Shown: positions 19,281-27,907 of the stretch, piece after piece
Layout: every line of letters starts with the position of its first letter
How positions within the stretch are numbered: the first letter of the stretch is position 1
Source of the DNA: Psychromonas ossibalaenae ATCC BAA-1528
GTDB lineage: Bacteria; Pseudomonadota; Gammaproteobacteria; Enterobacterales; Psychromonadaceae
Assembly (NCBI RefSeq): GCF_000381745.1
Contig: NZ_KB906982.1
Span: 1 to 64,000 of the forward strand
DNA length: 64,000 nt
Direction of reading: 5' to 3'
Position numbers and translations under genes: made by a program
Notes under the pieces: generated by a model
The model's input: the letters and a program-made list of their open reading frames with translations, nothing else
Told to the model about the DNA's origin: nothing
Database searches by the model: none

Positions 19281-20852
19281 ATGAAACAACTACCTTGGTG
19301 GCGCAGCAGTGTTTTTTATCAGGTTTACCTGCCTTCGTTTGCAGATGGAAACGAAGACGGGACGGGTGATTTTGCCGGCCTGATTGAGCGCCTCGACCAT
19401 ATTGCATCACTCGGTGTGAAAGGGATCTGGGTAACGCCATTCTACCCTTCACCCCTGGTTGATAACGGTTATGACATCAGCAATTACTGTGATGTCGACC
19501 CGAGATTTGGGGATCTGGATTTATTCAGAAAATTTGTGGATGCCTGTCATGAACGGGGCATAAAAGTCATTATTGATCTGGTGGTCAACCATGTATCAAA
19601 ACAGCACCCGTGGTTTCAGGATGCGTTAAATAATGTCGACAGCCCTTATCGTGATTACTTTATTTTTTCTAAAAATCCGAACAACTGGCAGTCCTTTTTC
19701 TCCGGCTCTGCCTGGGAAAAAGAGGAGCACACTGACTACTTTTATTATCACAAGTTTTCAAGTGAGCAGATCGATCTTAACTGGGCAAATCCCCAGGTAG
19801 AGAAAGAGATCCTCAGTGTGATTGATTTCTGGATCGACTACGGCGTTGACGGTTTCCGTTTTGATGTCATTAATTTTCTGACAACCGATGGAATAGGTTT
19901 AGACAACCCGTTCAAAGAAGATCAGCAGGAGCACAAACACGATATAAACCAGCCGGGTGTTTTAGATGCGGTATCGCGTATTGCTCAGCATATACGTGCA
20001 AAAGGGGATTATTTTTTAGTGGGAGAAGTGGGCAGTGAAGATCTGTCCCTGCTCACTCAGTATCAGTCAGCGCAGCATTTAGATGTTGTTTTTAATTTCA
20101 ACCTCGGCAGCCAGGAGAAGTTTGATTTAGAAAAAATTTATAGCGAAATGAAAAAAATGAACAGTGATATGTCCGGTGTACCGACACTGTTTTTTTCAAG
20201 TCATGATATGCCGAGAATGATCAGTCGTTTTGGCGAATCACAACGAGATATTAAACGGGCGGCCGCAGTCTGTGCACTGCAGTTTACCGCACTGGGAGTG
20301 CCGTTTATTTATAACGGTGAAGAGATAGGCATGACCGATTTTATTCCGGAATCATTACAGGAGATTAGTGATATTCAGGGAAAAAATGCCTATAAAACAG
20401 CAAAAGACAAAGCTCATAGTGATGAGCAGGCACTGCTGACCGCAATTAAAGAAACACGCGACAACTCACGTTCGCCGATGCAATGGAACAGCAGCCAGAA
20501 TGCAGGTTTTTCATCCGCTTTACCGTGGATGAAAATAAATAAAAATTACAGGGACGTTAATGTAGAAAAACAGCTGTCTGACAGCAGCTCGATTCTAGCG
20601 GCGTATAAGAAGCTGATCTTAATTCGAAACAGTGAACCCGTGCTATGGCAGGGGGAATATGAATTCTTTGAGAAAAACGGCGAGATTATACACTTTCAAA
20701 GAAGTCTTAATAATCAGTATATAGAGGTTCTAATCAACTTTGGTGAAGCAGCTGTTAACCCGACATTTGCAGACAGCGGGCACACATTGTTCGGCACAGA
20801 CCAGCAGTATATTGAGAAAAACGAAATTTTAATTAAAAAAGGCTCAAAATGA
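19281..20852 (+). CDS. GH13 alpha-glucosidase-type enzyme
   Basis: A cytoplasmic (no signal peptide) alpha-amylase-family enzyme of 523 residues. The conserved regions are visible: DLVVNH (99-104), GFRFDVINF with nucleophile Asp195, LVGEVGSED with acid/base Glu249, and SSHDMPR with Asp309 as transition-state stabiliser. QIDLN at 163-167 stands where the oligo-1,6-glucosidase subgroup has QPDLN. Family members include oligo-1,6-glucosidases, trehalose-6-phosphate hydrolases, and sucrose-type phosphorylases; the substrate cannot be chosen by eye. It is 9 bp after the permease gene and its stop overlaps the next start, so it acts on the imported sugar. Confidence 0.9.
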   Translation: MKQLPWWRSSVFYQVYLPSFADGNEDGTGDFAGLIERLDHIASLGVKGIWVTPFYPSPLVDNGYDISNYCDVDPRFGDLDLFRKFVDACHERGIKVIIDLVVNHVSKQHPWFQDALNNVDSPYRDYFIFSKNPNNWQSFFSGSAWEKEEHTDYFYYHKFSSEQIDLNWANPQVEKEILSVIDFWIDYGVDGFRFDVINFLTTDGIGLDNPFKEDQQEHKHDINQPGVLDAVSRIAQHIRAKGDYFLVGEVGSEDLSLLTQYQSAQHLDVVFNFNLGSQEKFDLEKIYSEMKKMNSDMSGVPTLFFSSHDMPRMISRFGESQRDIKRAAAVCALQFTALGVPFIYNGEEIGMTDFIPESLQEISDIQGKNAYKTAKDKAHSDEQALLTAIKETRDNSRSPMQWNSSQNAGFSSALPWMKINKNYRDVNVEKQLSDSSSILAAYKKLILIRNSEPVLWQGEYEFFEKNGEIIHFQRSLNNQYIEVLINFGEAAVNPTFADSGHTLFGTDQQYIEKNEILIKKGSK

Positions 20853-21913
20853 AAATTACACGTTATATTAACAACCCGATTATTTCACCTAAAGATGTAA
20901 AACCTTCACAGCCCGGCTTTAAAGTTGACTGTGTATTTAATGCCGGTGTTATTAAAACAGACACTGAAGTAATACTGCTGCTGCGTATTGCTGAAAGTAT
21001 TATTTCCGACTCGAATGAGCAGATCAAAGTACCTCTTTTGATTGAAGATAACGGCCAGTGGCTGCCGCAGATTAAAATATTTGATCTCAATGATCCGCTT
21101 TACTGTTTTGATGATCCACGTGAGATCAAGCTTGTTGCCGATCCGAGTGTGGTTTTTCTAACATCAATGTCACACCTGCGTATCGCACGAAGCAGTGACG
21201 GTATTAACTTCGATATTTCCGATAGTGCGTTTATTGCACCGGACAACAAATATGAGCAGTTCGGCTGTGAAGATGCACGTATTACACAAATCGACGACCT
21301 GTATTACATCAACTACTCGGCAGTTTCTCCTTTTGGTATCACTACCGCGCTGGCTTCTACCACTGATTTTAACAGTGTGACTAAACACGGCATTTTATTC
21401 AGCCCGGATAATCGCGACGTATGCTTATTTCCTGAAAAGATAGACGGAAAATATATGGCACTGCACCGCCCTGCACCGAAACATTTTGGTAAACCTGAAA
21501 TATGGATAACCGAATCACCGGATATGGTGCATTGGGGGGCACATCAGCACCTGCTAGGCAGCTCTGAAGATGACTGGGACAGCCTTAAACTCGGCGGCGG
21601 CGCACCTATGATAAAAACAGCTAAAGGCTGGCTGCAGATTTATCACGGTGTTGATGCACAGCAGCGTTACTGCTTAGGTGCACTACTTCTTGACCTGGAG
21701 AATCCGACTAAAATATTAGCAAAATCTGCCACACCGCTGCTTGAGCCGCAGGCCCCTTACGAGCTTGAAGGTTTCTTCGGTAATGTTGTATTTACCTGTG
21801 GTGCTTATATTGATGAAAATATTTTAAATATTTATTACGGCGCGGCTGATGAGCATATGGCACTTGCACAGATCAGCGTTGATGAACTTTGGAACCACCT
21901 ACAACTTAACTAA
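20849..21913 (+). CDS. GH130 beta-mannoside phosphorylase/hydrolase family enzyme
   Basis: A 354-residue five-bladed beta-propeller of the GH130 type. Known members phosphorolyse beta-1,2- or beta-1,4-linked mannosides to mannose 1-phosphate, a few are hydrolases. Visible motifs are the catalytic CEDARIT (Asp142), MALHRP with Arg207, and KLGGGAPMIKT followed by IYHGV with His266. Arg207 and His266 are at positions that in characterised phosphorylases contact phosphate, which favours phosphorolysis. The start ATG overlaps the stop of the GH13 gene by 4 bp. There is no signal peptide, so it works in the cytoplasm. With phosphomannomutase and ManA in the same locus, mannose 1-phosphate is the likely product; the linkage attacked is unknown. 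Confidence 0.88.
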   Translation: MKITRYINNPIISPKDVKPSQPGFKVDCVFNAGVIKTDTEVILLLRIAESIISDSNEQIKVPLLIEDNGQWLPQIKIFDLNDPLYCFDDPREIKLVADPSVVFLTSMSHLRIARSSDGINFDISDSAFIAPDNKYEQFGCEDARITQIDDLYYINYSAVSPFGITTALASTTDFNSVTKHGILFSPDNRDVCLFPEKIDGKYMALHRPAPKHFGKPEIWITESPDMVHWGAHQHLLGSSEDDWDSLKLGGGAPMIKTAKGWLQIYHGVDAQQRYCLGALLLDLENPTKILAKSATPLLEPQAPYELEGFFGNVVFTCGAYIDENILNIYYGAADEHMALAQISVDELWNHLQLN

Positions 21914-21922
21914 GGCTTAGTC

Positions 21923-22855
21923 ATGTTAGCAATAAAAAAACCAGTACAAACATTATACTCTGAATTCAAAGCGACCTGCACCTCAACAGCAAAGGCGGAA
22001 AAAATTCAGTTTATCGGCGCACAGGATAATGATGTATATAACATAGCGGCTCCCTTTGAGCTGGACGGCAGGCAGATTATTGCCGGCCGTGTTGAAGCGC
22101 GAGATTCAGAACATTCAACGGTAATGTTTTTTGAACAAACAGCAGATAATCAGTTTACCCTGATCAGCGATGCACCAACATTTGAGCTGCAGGACCCCTT
22201 CTATACCTATATCAATGGTGAGTTTATTTTCGGCGGCGTTGAGATAAGCCCGGATCCTGAGAATGCAGATGCCCTTATCTGGAAAACATGCTTTTACCGC
22301 GGCCGCGATATTTATTCATTAACGCATTTTGTTGACGGCCCGGCGCGCATGAAAGATATCCGTTTATGCGCTACTGCCGATAATAAAATAATGGTCTTTA
22401 CCCGCCCGCAGGGTGAAATCGGCGGACGCGGTACTATCGGTGTGACTCAAATTGATACGCTTGAAGATCTGTCCATTGAAGTCATTAATAATGCAAAACT
22501 GCTTGATGATCACTTTGAAGAGCAGGACTGGGGAGGTGTTAATGCCGGTTATCTGCAGGCAGACGGAAAAATTGCATTATTAGCACATGTAGCCTCTTTT
22601 GATGATAACGGCGGCCGTCATTACTACCCGTCGACTTTTCTATTTGATCCTGCGGATCACAGTTATTCAAGCATGAGAATTATCGCCGAAAGAAGCCAGT
22701 TTAAGGCAGGGGAAAGTAAACGCGCCGATCTAATCGATGTCGTATTTTCCGGCGGCCTTATCCACATTAAAGATGACTTATACCGTTTATATGTAGGTAC
22801 AAGTGATTGTGAAGCTCAGTGGATTGAAATCAATCAACCTTTTTTACAACAGTAA
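21923..22855 (+). CDS. DUF1861 family protein, probable propeller-fold glycoside enzyme
   Basis: A 310-residue cytoplasmic protein that resembles the DUF1861 (MTP-1) family, a group related to five-bladed propeller glycosidases and often encoded with GH130 enzymes. Features include GRVEARDSEHSTVMFF, LQDPFYTYINGEFIFGGVEI (key QDPF), FTRPQGEIGGRGTIG and DLIDVVFSGGL, with acidic residues in propeller-like positions. It starts 9 bp after the GH130 gene. Function is not established for the family; a second mannoside-acting enzyme or a partner for GH130 is an inference from this and similar neighbourhoods. Confidence 0.75.
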   Translation: MLAIKKPVQTLYSEFKATCTSTAKAEKIQFIGAQDNDVYNIAAPFELDGRQIIAGRVEARDSEHSTVMFFEQTADNQFTLISDAPTFELQDPFYTYINGEFIFGGVEISPDPENADALIWKTCFYRGRDIYSLTHFVDGPARMKDIRLCATADNKIMVFTRPQGEIGGRGTIGVTQIDTLEDLSIEVINNAKLLDDHFEEQDWGGVNAGYLQADGKIALLAHVASFDDNGGRHYYPSTFLFDPADHSYSSMRIIAERSQFKAGESKRADLIDVVFSGGLIHIKDDLYRLYVGTSDCEAQWIEINQPFLQQ

Positions 22856-22863
22856 AAATAGAC

Positions 22864-22886
22864 CTGCAGCTGCTGTCTGCAGCTGT
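22864..22886 (+). other. Hairpin between the DUF1861 gene and the porin gene
   Basis: CAGCTGC at 22867-22873 pairs with GCAGCTG at 22879-22885 across a 5-base loop. No strong T tract follows (TGTTTAAC), so this is more likely an RNA-processing or partial attenuation element inside the operon than a full terminator. Confidence 0.45.
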
Positions 22887-22917
22887 GTTTAACAAAAACT
22901 AATAAACAGGAAAAAAC

Positions 22918-24057
22918 ATGAAAACTAAAAATATTTTATTATCTTGCTTATGTCTGTCCCTGGCGCCGACCGTGTGGGCCGAAGACTTCAGCATCAGTGA
23001 AACTGACGATCAGCTTCTTGCCAAAAATAATGTATATTCAGGAAGCCGCATTAAAGTAAAAGAGGAGAACGGAGAAGTACTTAACGCTAATTTATCAGAA
23101 GGCGTTATCAGCTTAGGTAATGATAAATACATGCGTGTCGATTATGACCAAGTGCGCATCGAGGAAGATAAGAAATTCAAGCTGCATGGCAACTGGTTAA
23201 CGGAATACAAAGTTGAGCACTTTAAAAACGAAGGCACCAGCACCAGCTCTCGCCCTGTACATGAATGGGTTTTTGCAGACGGGCGTGTTAATTTCGGCGA
23301 CAGCGGTTTTAATTTAGGTTATATCTTAAAGAAAGTTTCCTTTGAAAATGACTTAAGAGACGGCAGCGGCGATGTTAATGATTTTCGTATGAATGAAATG
23401 GAGCTTCGTCCTGCTTACGCGAAAAGCATCGGTAAACATTGGTTTATGCTTGAAGCCACCTATCTGGGTAAAACGGGTTATGAAAAGATGGGTAGTGGTA
23501 ACGACAGCTACCTGATTGGTGGTGACGGTTATGGTATCCGTCCTTATTACAGTTATCAATTCAACGATGACTTTGGTATTAATACCGATCTTAAATGGCT
23601 GACTGAAGATAAAAGTGCCGACGGCGCTGATGCGGGTAAATTTGTGTTTTACGAAGCACTGTTTAATGTCCGTTATAATATCTTAGATAACCTGACCGCC
23701 GGTGTTGAATTTTTCCATAAAGACGGGGACAACTACGATAATGACGGCGTTAAAGGTTCAAATCTTACTGAAACAGAAATTCGCCCTTGGGTATCATGGC
23801 GCTTAGATCAGCATAATCTATTCTTTAAGCTTGAACCACAGAAAAAAACGATTACCGAAGCTGACGGACGCGTTTCTTATGAGTCAGAGGCAATGAAATA
23901 TATCGTTAATTACAGCTATCCAATAACGCCTTATGTCTACTTTGTCGCAGAATATTTCTACCGCACAGAAACAGATAAAAAAGTTGACGGATCAGCATAC
24001 ACAGGTCCGGATGGTGAAACCAACTTCGGTAAAGTAGGCCTTAACTTCGTCTTCTAA
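22918..24057 (+). CDS. OmpG-like outer-membrane porin
   Basis: A 379-residue outer-membrane beta-barrel with a signal peptide ending at VWAED. The mature protein shows alternating hydrophobic strands with aromatic girdles and ends in the terminal Phe (GKVGLNFVF) needed for barrel insertion. The central and C-terminal strands (WLTEYKVEHF, HEWVFADGRVNFG, EIRPWVSWRLDQHNLFFKLEP in part) resemble the OmpG porin family, monomeric channels for oligosaccharides. In E. coli ompG lies next to a LacI/ABC/GH cluster (ycj), the same arrangement as here, which supports the role of outer-membrane entry for the imported sugar. Confidence 0.82.
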   Translation: MKTKNILLSCLCLSLAPTVWAEDFSISETDDQLLAKNNVYSGSRIKVKEENGEVLNANLSEGVISLGNDKYMRVDYDQVRIEEDKKFKLHGNWLTEYKVEHFKNEGTSTSSRPVHEWVFADGRVNFGDSGFNLGYILKKVSFENDLRDGSGDVNDFRMNEMELRPAYAKSIGKHWFMLEATYLGKTGYEKMGSGNDSYLIGGDGYGIRPYYSYQFNDDFGINTDLKWLTEDKSADGADAGKFVFYEALFNVRYNILDNLTAGVEFFHKDGDNYDNDGVKGSNLTETEIRPWVSWRLDQHNLFFKLEPQKKTITEADGRVSYESEAMKYIVNYSYPITPYVYFVAEYFYRTETDKKVDGSAYTGPDGETNFGKVGLNFVF

Positions 24058-24074
24058 TTTTTAATCAACACCAT

Positions 24075-24120
24075 GTTTAACGATAAACAAGCAATTATAA
24101 AATGCTTTTTATCGTTAAAC
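24075..24120. promoter_or_regulatory. Second operator pair of the LacI-family regulator
   Basis: GTTTAACGATAAAC at 24075-24088 and TTTTATCGTTAAAC at 24107-24120 match the six sites upstream of the binding-protein gene, one mismatch in the second. Centre spacing is 32 bp. They sit between the porin stop and the ATG at 24150, implying a separate regulated promoter for the secreted enzyme. Confidence 0.82.
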
Positions 24121-24149
24121 TGCAGTTAAAAAGACAACAGGAAATTAAT

Positions 24150-25430
24150 ATGAAAATTTTCAAAAATTTATTCGCTATAGCGGCATTAACAATCTCATTT
24201 GCGGCCAGTGCCAGCCTGGTTAACCTGCAGCACCTCGACCATTTATACGAGGAACGCACAATTGAGAGTGGAGAAAAACTCGGGCTTATTCATATCTACA
24301 GCGAATACCCTGATTATGAATGGGTAAAAGATCCCCTTGAAGGCGTATCGGCCCTTGATGATATGGCCAGAGCAATTGTGGTCTATTCTGATGCCTATCA
24401 GCAGACAAAAGAGAAAGCACATTTTGAGAAAATGACCAGCCTAATTAATTCGATTCTTTTCCTGCATTCTGATAACGGTTATTTCAATAACTTTATCTAC
24501 CCTGACAACACGGTGAATACAACTTATAAAACCAGCTTAGCAAATGCAAACTGGTGGACCTGGCGCGCAATCTGGGCGCTTTCATACACCTATGAACAAG
24601 TGCTTGCCGACAATAAAGAGTTAGCAGAGAAGATGCATACGGTATTATTTAAAAGCATTGACACTACCTACGAAGGTTTTAACTTTGAGCAGACAGTCAC
24701 TAAGCAGAACGGTTTTGATGTACCTGAATGGCTGCCAAGTAACGGTGCCGATCAGGCGTCAGTTTTGCTTTTAGGTTTGACTAAAGCTTACCAGATCGCC
24801 CCAAGTGAAAAAATTGCTAAGCTGATGAAGTCATTAGCTGACGGTATCATGCTGATGCAGGTTAAGAATGTTGAATCACCAATATACGGTGCGATGCTGA
24901 GCTGGAAAAACATCTGGCATGCTTACGGAAACAGCCAGTCTTATGCATTATTAGAAGCCGGTATGGCACTGGAAGACAGAGATATGGTTAAAGCGGCCTT
25001 TGAAGAGCTGGATCATTTCTACCCGTACCTTATTGAACAGGGTCACCTGAACTGGTTCAGTGCAGAGCAGAAAGGTAAAGAGATTAAATTCTTAGAAAAA
25101 GATCAGTTTGCCCAGATTGCTTACGGCTTCCGTCCGATGATCTTTGCTAGTTTAAGAGCTTTTGAAATTTCTCGTGACAGCCGCTATATTGATCAGGCAG
25201 TAAAACTGGCAATGTGGTTCTTTAAAGATAATGCGGGCGCTATTCAGATGTACTCACCAGAAACAGGACGCGGCTATGACGGTTTGAATTCAGCGACAGA
25301 ATATAACCGTAACTCTGGTGCAGAGTCTACTATTGAAGCTCTGCTTTCCTTAGCTGCGATTGAGAAGTCTCCTAAAGCTAAAAAATTATTACAAGAAAAA
25401 CTAAAAGCCTTAAAAGTTAAAGCAAAATAA
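24150..25430 (+). CDS. Secreted putative (alpha/alpha)-barrel carbohydrate-active protein
   Basis: A 426-residue protein with a signal peptide (MKIFKNLFAIAALTISFAASA); the ATG at 24150 follows AGGAAATTAAT and is chosen over an upstream ATG whose residues are hydrophilic. The mature part is almost all helical with repeated aromatic and acidic helices (LANANWWTWRAIWALSY, LSWKNIWHAYGNSQ, LAMWFFKDNAG) and a C-terminal motif NRNSGAESTIEALL. This pattern is that of six-hairpin ((alpha/alpha)6) glycoside hydrolase-like proteins. I do not recognise a named family. Its own pair of operators and its place after the porin suggest periplasmic trimming of the sugar before import. Confidence 0.65.
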   Translation: MKIFKNLFAIAALTISFAASASLVNLQHLDHLYEERTIESGEKLGLIHIYSEYPDYEWVKDPLEGVSALDDMARAIVVYSDAYQQTKEKAHFEKMTSLINSILFLHSDNGYFNNFIYPDNTVNTTYKTSLANANWWTWRAIWALSYTYEQVLADNKELAEKMHTVLFKSIDTTYEGFNFEQTVTKQNGFDVPEWLPSNGADQASVLLLGLTKAYQIAPSEKIAKLMKSLADGIMLMQVKNVESPIYGAMLSWKNIWHAYGNSQSYALLEAGMALEDRDMVKAAFEELDHFYPYLIEQGHLNWFSAEQKGKEIKFLEKDQFAQIAYGFRPMIFASLRAFEISRDSRYIDQAVKLAMWFFKDNAGAIQMYSPETGRGYDGLNSATEYNRNSGAESTIEALLSLAAIEKSPKAKKLLQEKLKALKVKAK

Positions 25431-25456
25431 TTTTTACCTTTCTTTGTTGTTATAAA

Positions 25457-25496
25457 AATCGGGACCGAGACAGTCAACCTGTCTTCTGTCCCGATT
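25457..25496 (+). terminator. Terminator after the secreted enzyme gene
   Basis: Outer stem AATCGGGAC / GTCCCGATT encloses an inner hairpin GACAG-TCAAC-CTGTC, followed by ATTATTAATTTT. It separates the operator-controlled genes from manA. Confidence 0.75.
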
Positions 25497-25595
25497 ATTA
25501 ATTTTAACCGTAACAAACGAGCCCCCTATAACTTTCAATGGACTGAATAAATCATTTAAGCTGAGAAACAGCCTGCTTATCAGAGACACAAGACC

Positions 25596-26786
25596 ATGAC
25601 AGACCATCTATTCAAATTAAACAATGTAATACAAAACTATGCCTGGGGAAGCGATTCATCTATCCATTCTTTATTTAATATCCCTAATCCAGATCAGCAG
25701 CCGCAGGCTGAACTATGGATGGGAGCCCATCCGAACGGCTGTTCCAAAAATCAGCAGGGAACCCTGCTTAGTCAGATTATTGATCAAGATCCGGCTGCGG
25801 TATTAGGCGCCTACACACAAAAAAGATATAGCTCTCTGCCCTTCCTGCTAAAAATACTAGCAGCAGAAAAACCATTATCAATTCAGGTTCATCCAAGCAA
25901 AACCATGGCTGAGCAGGGATTTAAATTAGAAAACTCACAAAATATTCCTGTCGATGCGCCAGATCGAAACTATAAAGATGCGAACCATAAACCAGAGCTT
26001 GTATACGCTGTCACCTTTTACCAGGCGATGAATGGTTTTCGTAAAATAGATGAAATTATCAGCCTGTTTGAACAAGCAGACTGTAACACCCTTGCAGATG
26101 CCTTAAAATGTTTGAAAGAAAATCCGGGTGAACAGCATCTTCAGAACTTCTTTGCCGTAATAATGAATCTGAATGCGTCAGATAAAGCTCAGGCCATAGA
26201 GGAGCTTATCAAGAACCTAGATACAAAAGCACAGACACATAAAGCTAAAGAAGCCTTTCAGCTCGTTGCTCAGTTTTATCAGGACTATCCGGGTGATATA
26301 GGGTTATTTTCACCGCTGATGCTGAATATCATTGAATTAGCACCGGGTGAGGCGATGTTTTTAGATGCTCAAACGCCGCATGCTTATATCCATGGTACCG
26401 GTATAGAAATTATGGCCAGCTCAGATAACGTACTTCGTGCAGGATTAACACCAAAACATATCGATGTGGATGAGTTAATTAAAAATACCAAATTCCAGCC
26501 CAGTACATTTGATGACCTGAAAATACAGGCTCAATGTTTTGACCATAAAAAAGTATTCCATGTTCCCGTTGATGACTTTAACTTTGAAGTCCACAGCGTC
26601 ACCTCCGAGGGGCATGACGAGTTTGTCAGAAGTCCGGAAATACTGCTTTGTCTAGCGGGTAATGTAACCATCTCAACAGCGCAGCAGAGTATCAAGCTGC
26701 AGCGCGGCGAATCCGTTTTTATCTGCGCAGCCGCTCACTCTTATCAGTGTCATGGCGAGGGACAATTTGTTAGAGCCTTTAATTAA
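25596..26786 (+). CDS. manA: Mannose-6-phosphate isomerase, class I
   Basis: Zinc enzyme that interconverts mannose 6-phosphate and fructose 6-phosphate. The 396-residue product has the type I motifs: VIQNYAWGSDSSI near the N-terminus, AELWMGAHPNG, LSIQVHPSK with zinc ligands, DANHKPELVYA, and FLDAQTPHAYIHGTGIEIMASSDNVLRAGLTPKHID (key part GTGIEIMASSDNVLRAGLT). Length is normal. It stands behind its own terminator-bounded spacer and completes the path from mannose 1-phosphate made by GH130 through phosphomannomutase into glycolysis. Confidence 0.97.
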   Translation: MTDHLFKLNNVIQNYAWGSDSSIHSLFNIPNPDQQPQAELWMGAHPNGCSKNQQGTLLSQIIDQDPAAVLGAYTQKRYSSLPFLLKILAAEKPLSIQVHPSKTMAEQGFKLENSQNIPVDAPDRNYKDANHKPELVYAVTFYQAMNGFRKIDEIISLFEQADCNTLADALKCLKENPGEQHLQNFFAVIMNLNASDKAQAIEELIKNLDTKAQTHKAKEAFQLVAQFYQDYPGDIGLFSPLMLNIIELAPGEAMFLDAQTPHAYIHGTGIEIMASSDNVLRAGLTPKHIDVDELIKNTKFQPSTFDDLKIQAQCFDHKKVFHVPVDDFNFEVHSVTSEGHDEFVRSPEILLCLAGNVTISTAQQSIKLQRGESVFICAAAHSYQCHGEGQFVRAFN

Positions 26787-26811
26787 TCCAGCACCGCTGT
26801 AGTTTTAAATG

Positions 26812-26833
26812 AAAAGCGCGTTTCAGCGCTTTT
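26812..26833 (+). terminator. Terminator-like hairpin between manA and the kinase gene
   Basis: AAAAGCGC / GCGCTTTT with a 6-base loop and a short T run. The next gene starts 20 bp later, so it may be only a partial terminator. Confidence 0.7.
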
Positions 26834-26853
26834 TACTTTTTCAGGAATAACCG

Positions 26854-27840
26854 ATGACAGCTAAAACACACCTTTCAGAAAACGAAATAACAACCATTCT
26901 CAGCAATTATGATTTAGGTGAATTGATAAATTCACAGCTTTTTTTAACGGGAACTGTACAGACTAATATCTTTATGCGTACGACAAAAGGCGCCTTTGTC
27001 TTAAGACATTATCAAAACCGCTCAAACGAAGCGGTACAGTTTGAAACTCACCTGTGCGCCTATCTCAGCAGCCGTCATTATCCCTGCCCGGCCCCTTTTA
27101 AAAACCACAGGGGAGAATACACCGGGCTGCACAACAAAAAGCCCTATGTTATTTTTGAGTTTATGCCCGGAGAGCATATAGAAAAACCAACTGAGAAGCA
27201 GAAAGATCAGCTCATTCAAAAAGTGGCTGAACTACAGATTATCACCAGAGACTACCAGCCCTGCGCTCTGGAGCACAGGTTCAATTACGATATTAACAGC
27301 TGTAGAGAGAAAGCAGCTGAGCAGGCGGCCGAAATCAACACCATCAATGCGGCGCTAAAATTAGAATGGTTTGAAAAAGAACTGGCTGAACTGCAGCTGC
27401 CGGACAGCTTAGCCAAAGGGATCTGTCACAATGATTTTCATTTCACCAATGTGCTTTACCATCATGGTAAATTTAATGCCCTGATTGACTTTGATGATGC
27501 TAACTACACCTATCTAGCATTTGATCTGATCTGGTTAATTGATCCTTTTAAAGCGGCTTTTAATCATGACAACTGGTATAACTGCAAAATCGACAGCAGC
27601 CAGCTGGACTTTAAAGAGGCCAGAGATACTATCGCCAAATATAAGAGCTATAGACCCTTAGATAACAGTGAAAAACAGCATCTGTTTGATTTATACAAAC
27701 TAAGTATTCTATTTGACTGTATCTGGTATTTTGCAAGGGGTGATGTGAACAGCTTTTATGAAAAGGAAAAAATAAACTTAATTAACTCACTGGGAAGAGA
27801 AGGTTTTTATCAGGCGCTGTTTACAGAAAATAAACAATAA
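26854..27840 (+). CDS. APH/choline-kinase-fold phosphotransferase, substrate unknown
   Basis: A 328-residue kinase-like protein of the aminoglycoside phosphotransferase/homoserine kinase II fold. The glycine-poor N-lobe (TGTVQTNIFMRTTKGAFVLRHY, key FVLRHY lysine/arginine strand) is followed by YVIFEFMPGEH, the catalytic loop ICHNDFHFTNVLYH with Asp in HNDFHFTN, and the metal-binding IDFDDANY. Family members phosphorylate aminoglycosides, choline, homoserine, or sugars (maltokinase, methylthioribose kinase). Because it follows manA in a mannoside locus, a hexose kinase for sugar freed by hydrolysis is a reasonable guess, but there is no direct evidence. Little else in the locus would phosphorylate free sugar. 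Confidence 0.8.
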   Translation: MTAKTHLSENEITTILSNYDLGELINSQLFLTGTVQTNIFMRTTKGAFVLRHYQNRSNEAVQFETHLCAYLSSRHYPCPAPFKNHRGEYTGLHNKKPYVIFEFMPGEHIEKPTEKQKDQLIQKVAELQIITRDYQPCALEHRFNYDINSCREKAAEQAAEINTINAALKLEWFEKELAELQLPDSLAKGICHNDFHFTNVLYHHGKFNALIDFDDANYTYLAFDLIWLIDPFKAAFNHDNWYNCKIDSSQLDFKEARDTIAKYKSYRPLDNSEKQHLFDLYKLSILFDCIWYFARGDVNSFYEKEKINLINSLGREGFYQALFTENKQ

Positions 27841-27878
27841 AAATTAAAATATTCAAGAATAGCCTCAGCAAGCAGCAG

Positions 27879-27899
27879 GGGGAGCCGAAAAAGCTCCCC
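27879..27899. terminator. Hairpin between the kinase gene and mshG
   Basis: GGGGAGC / GCTCCCC with a 7-base loop lies between convergent genes. It lacks a clear T tract on either side, so termination is plausible but not certain. Confidence 0.5.
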
Positions 27900-27907
27900 A
27901 AAATCGT

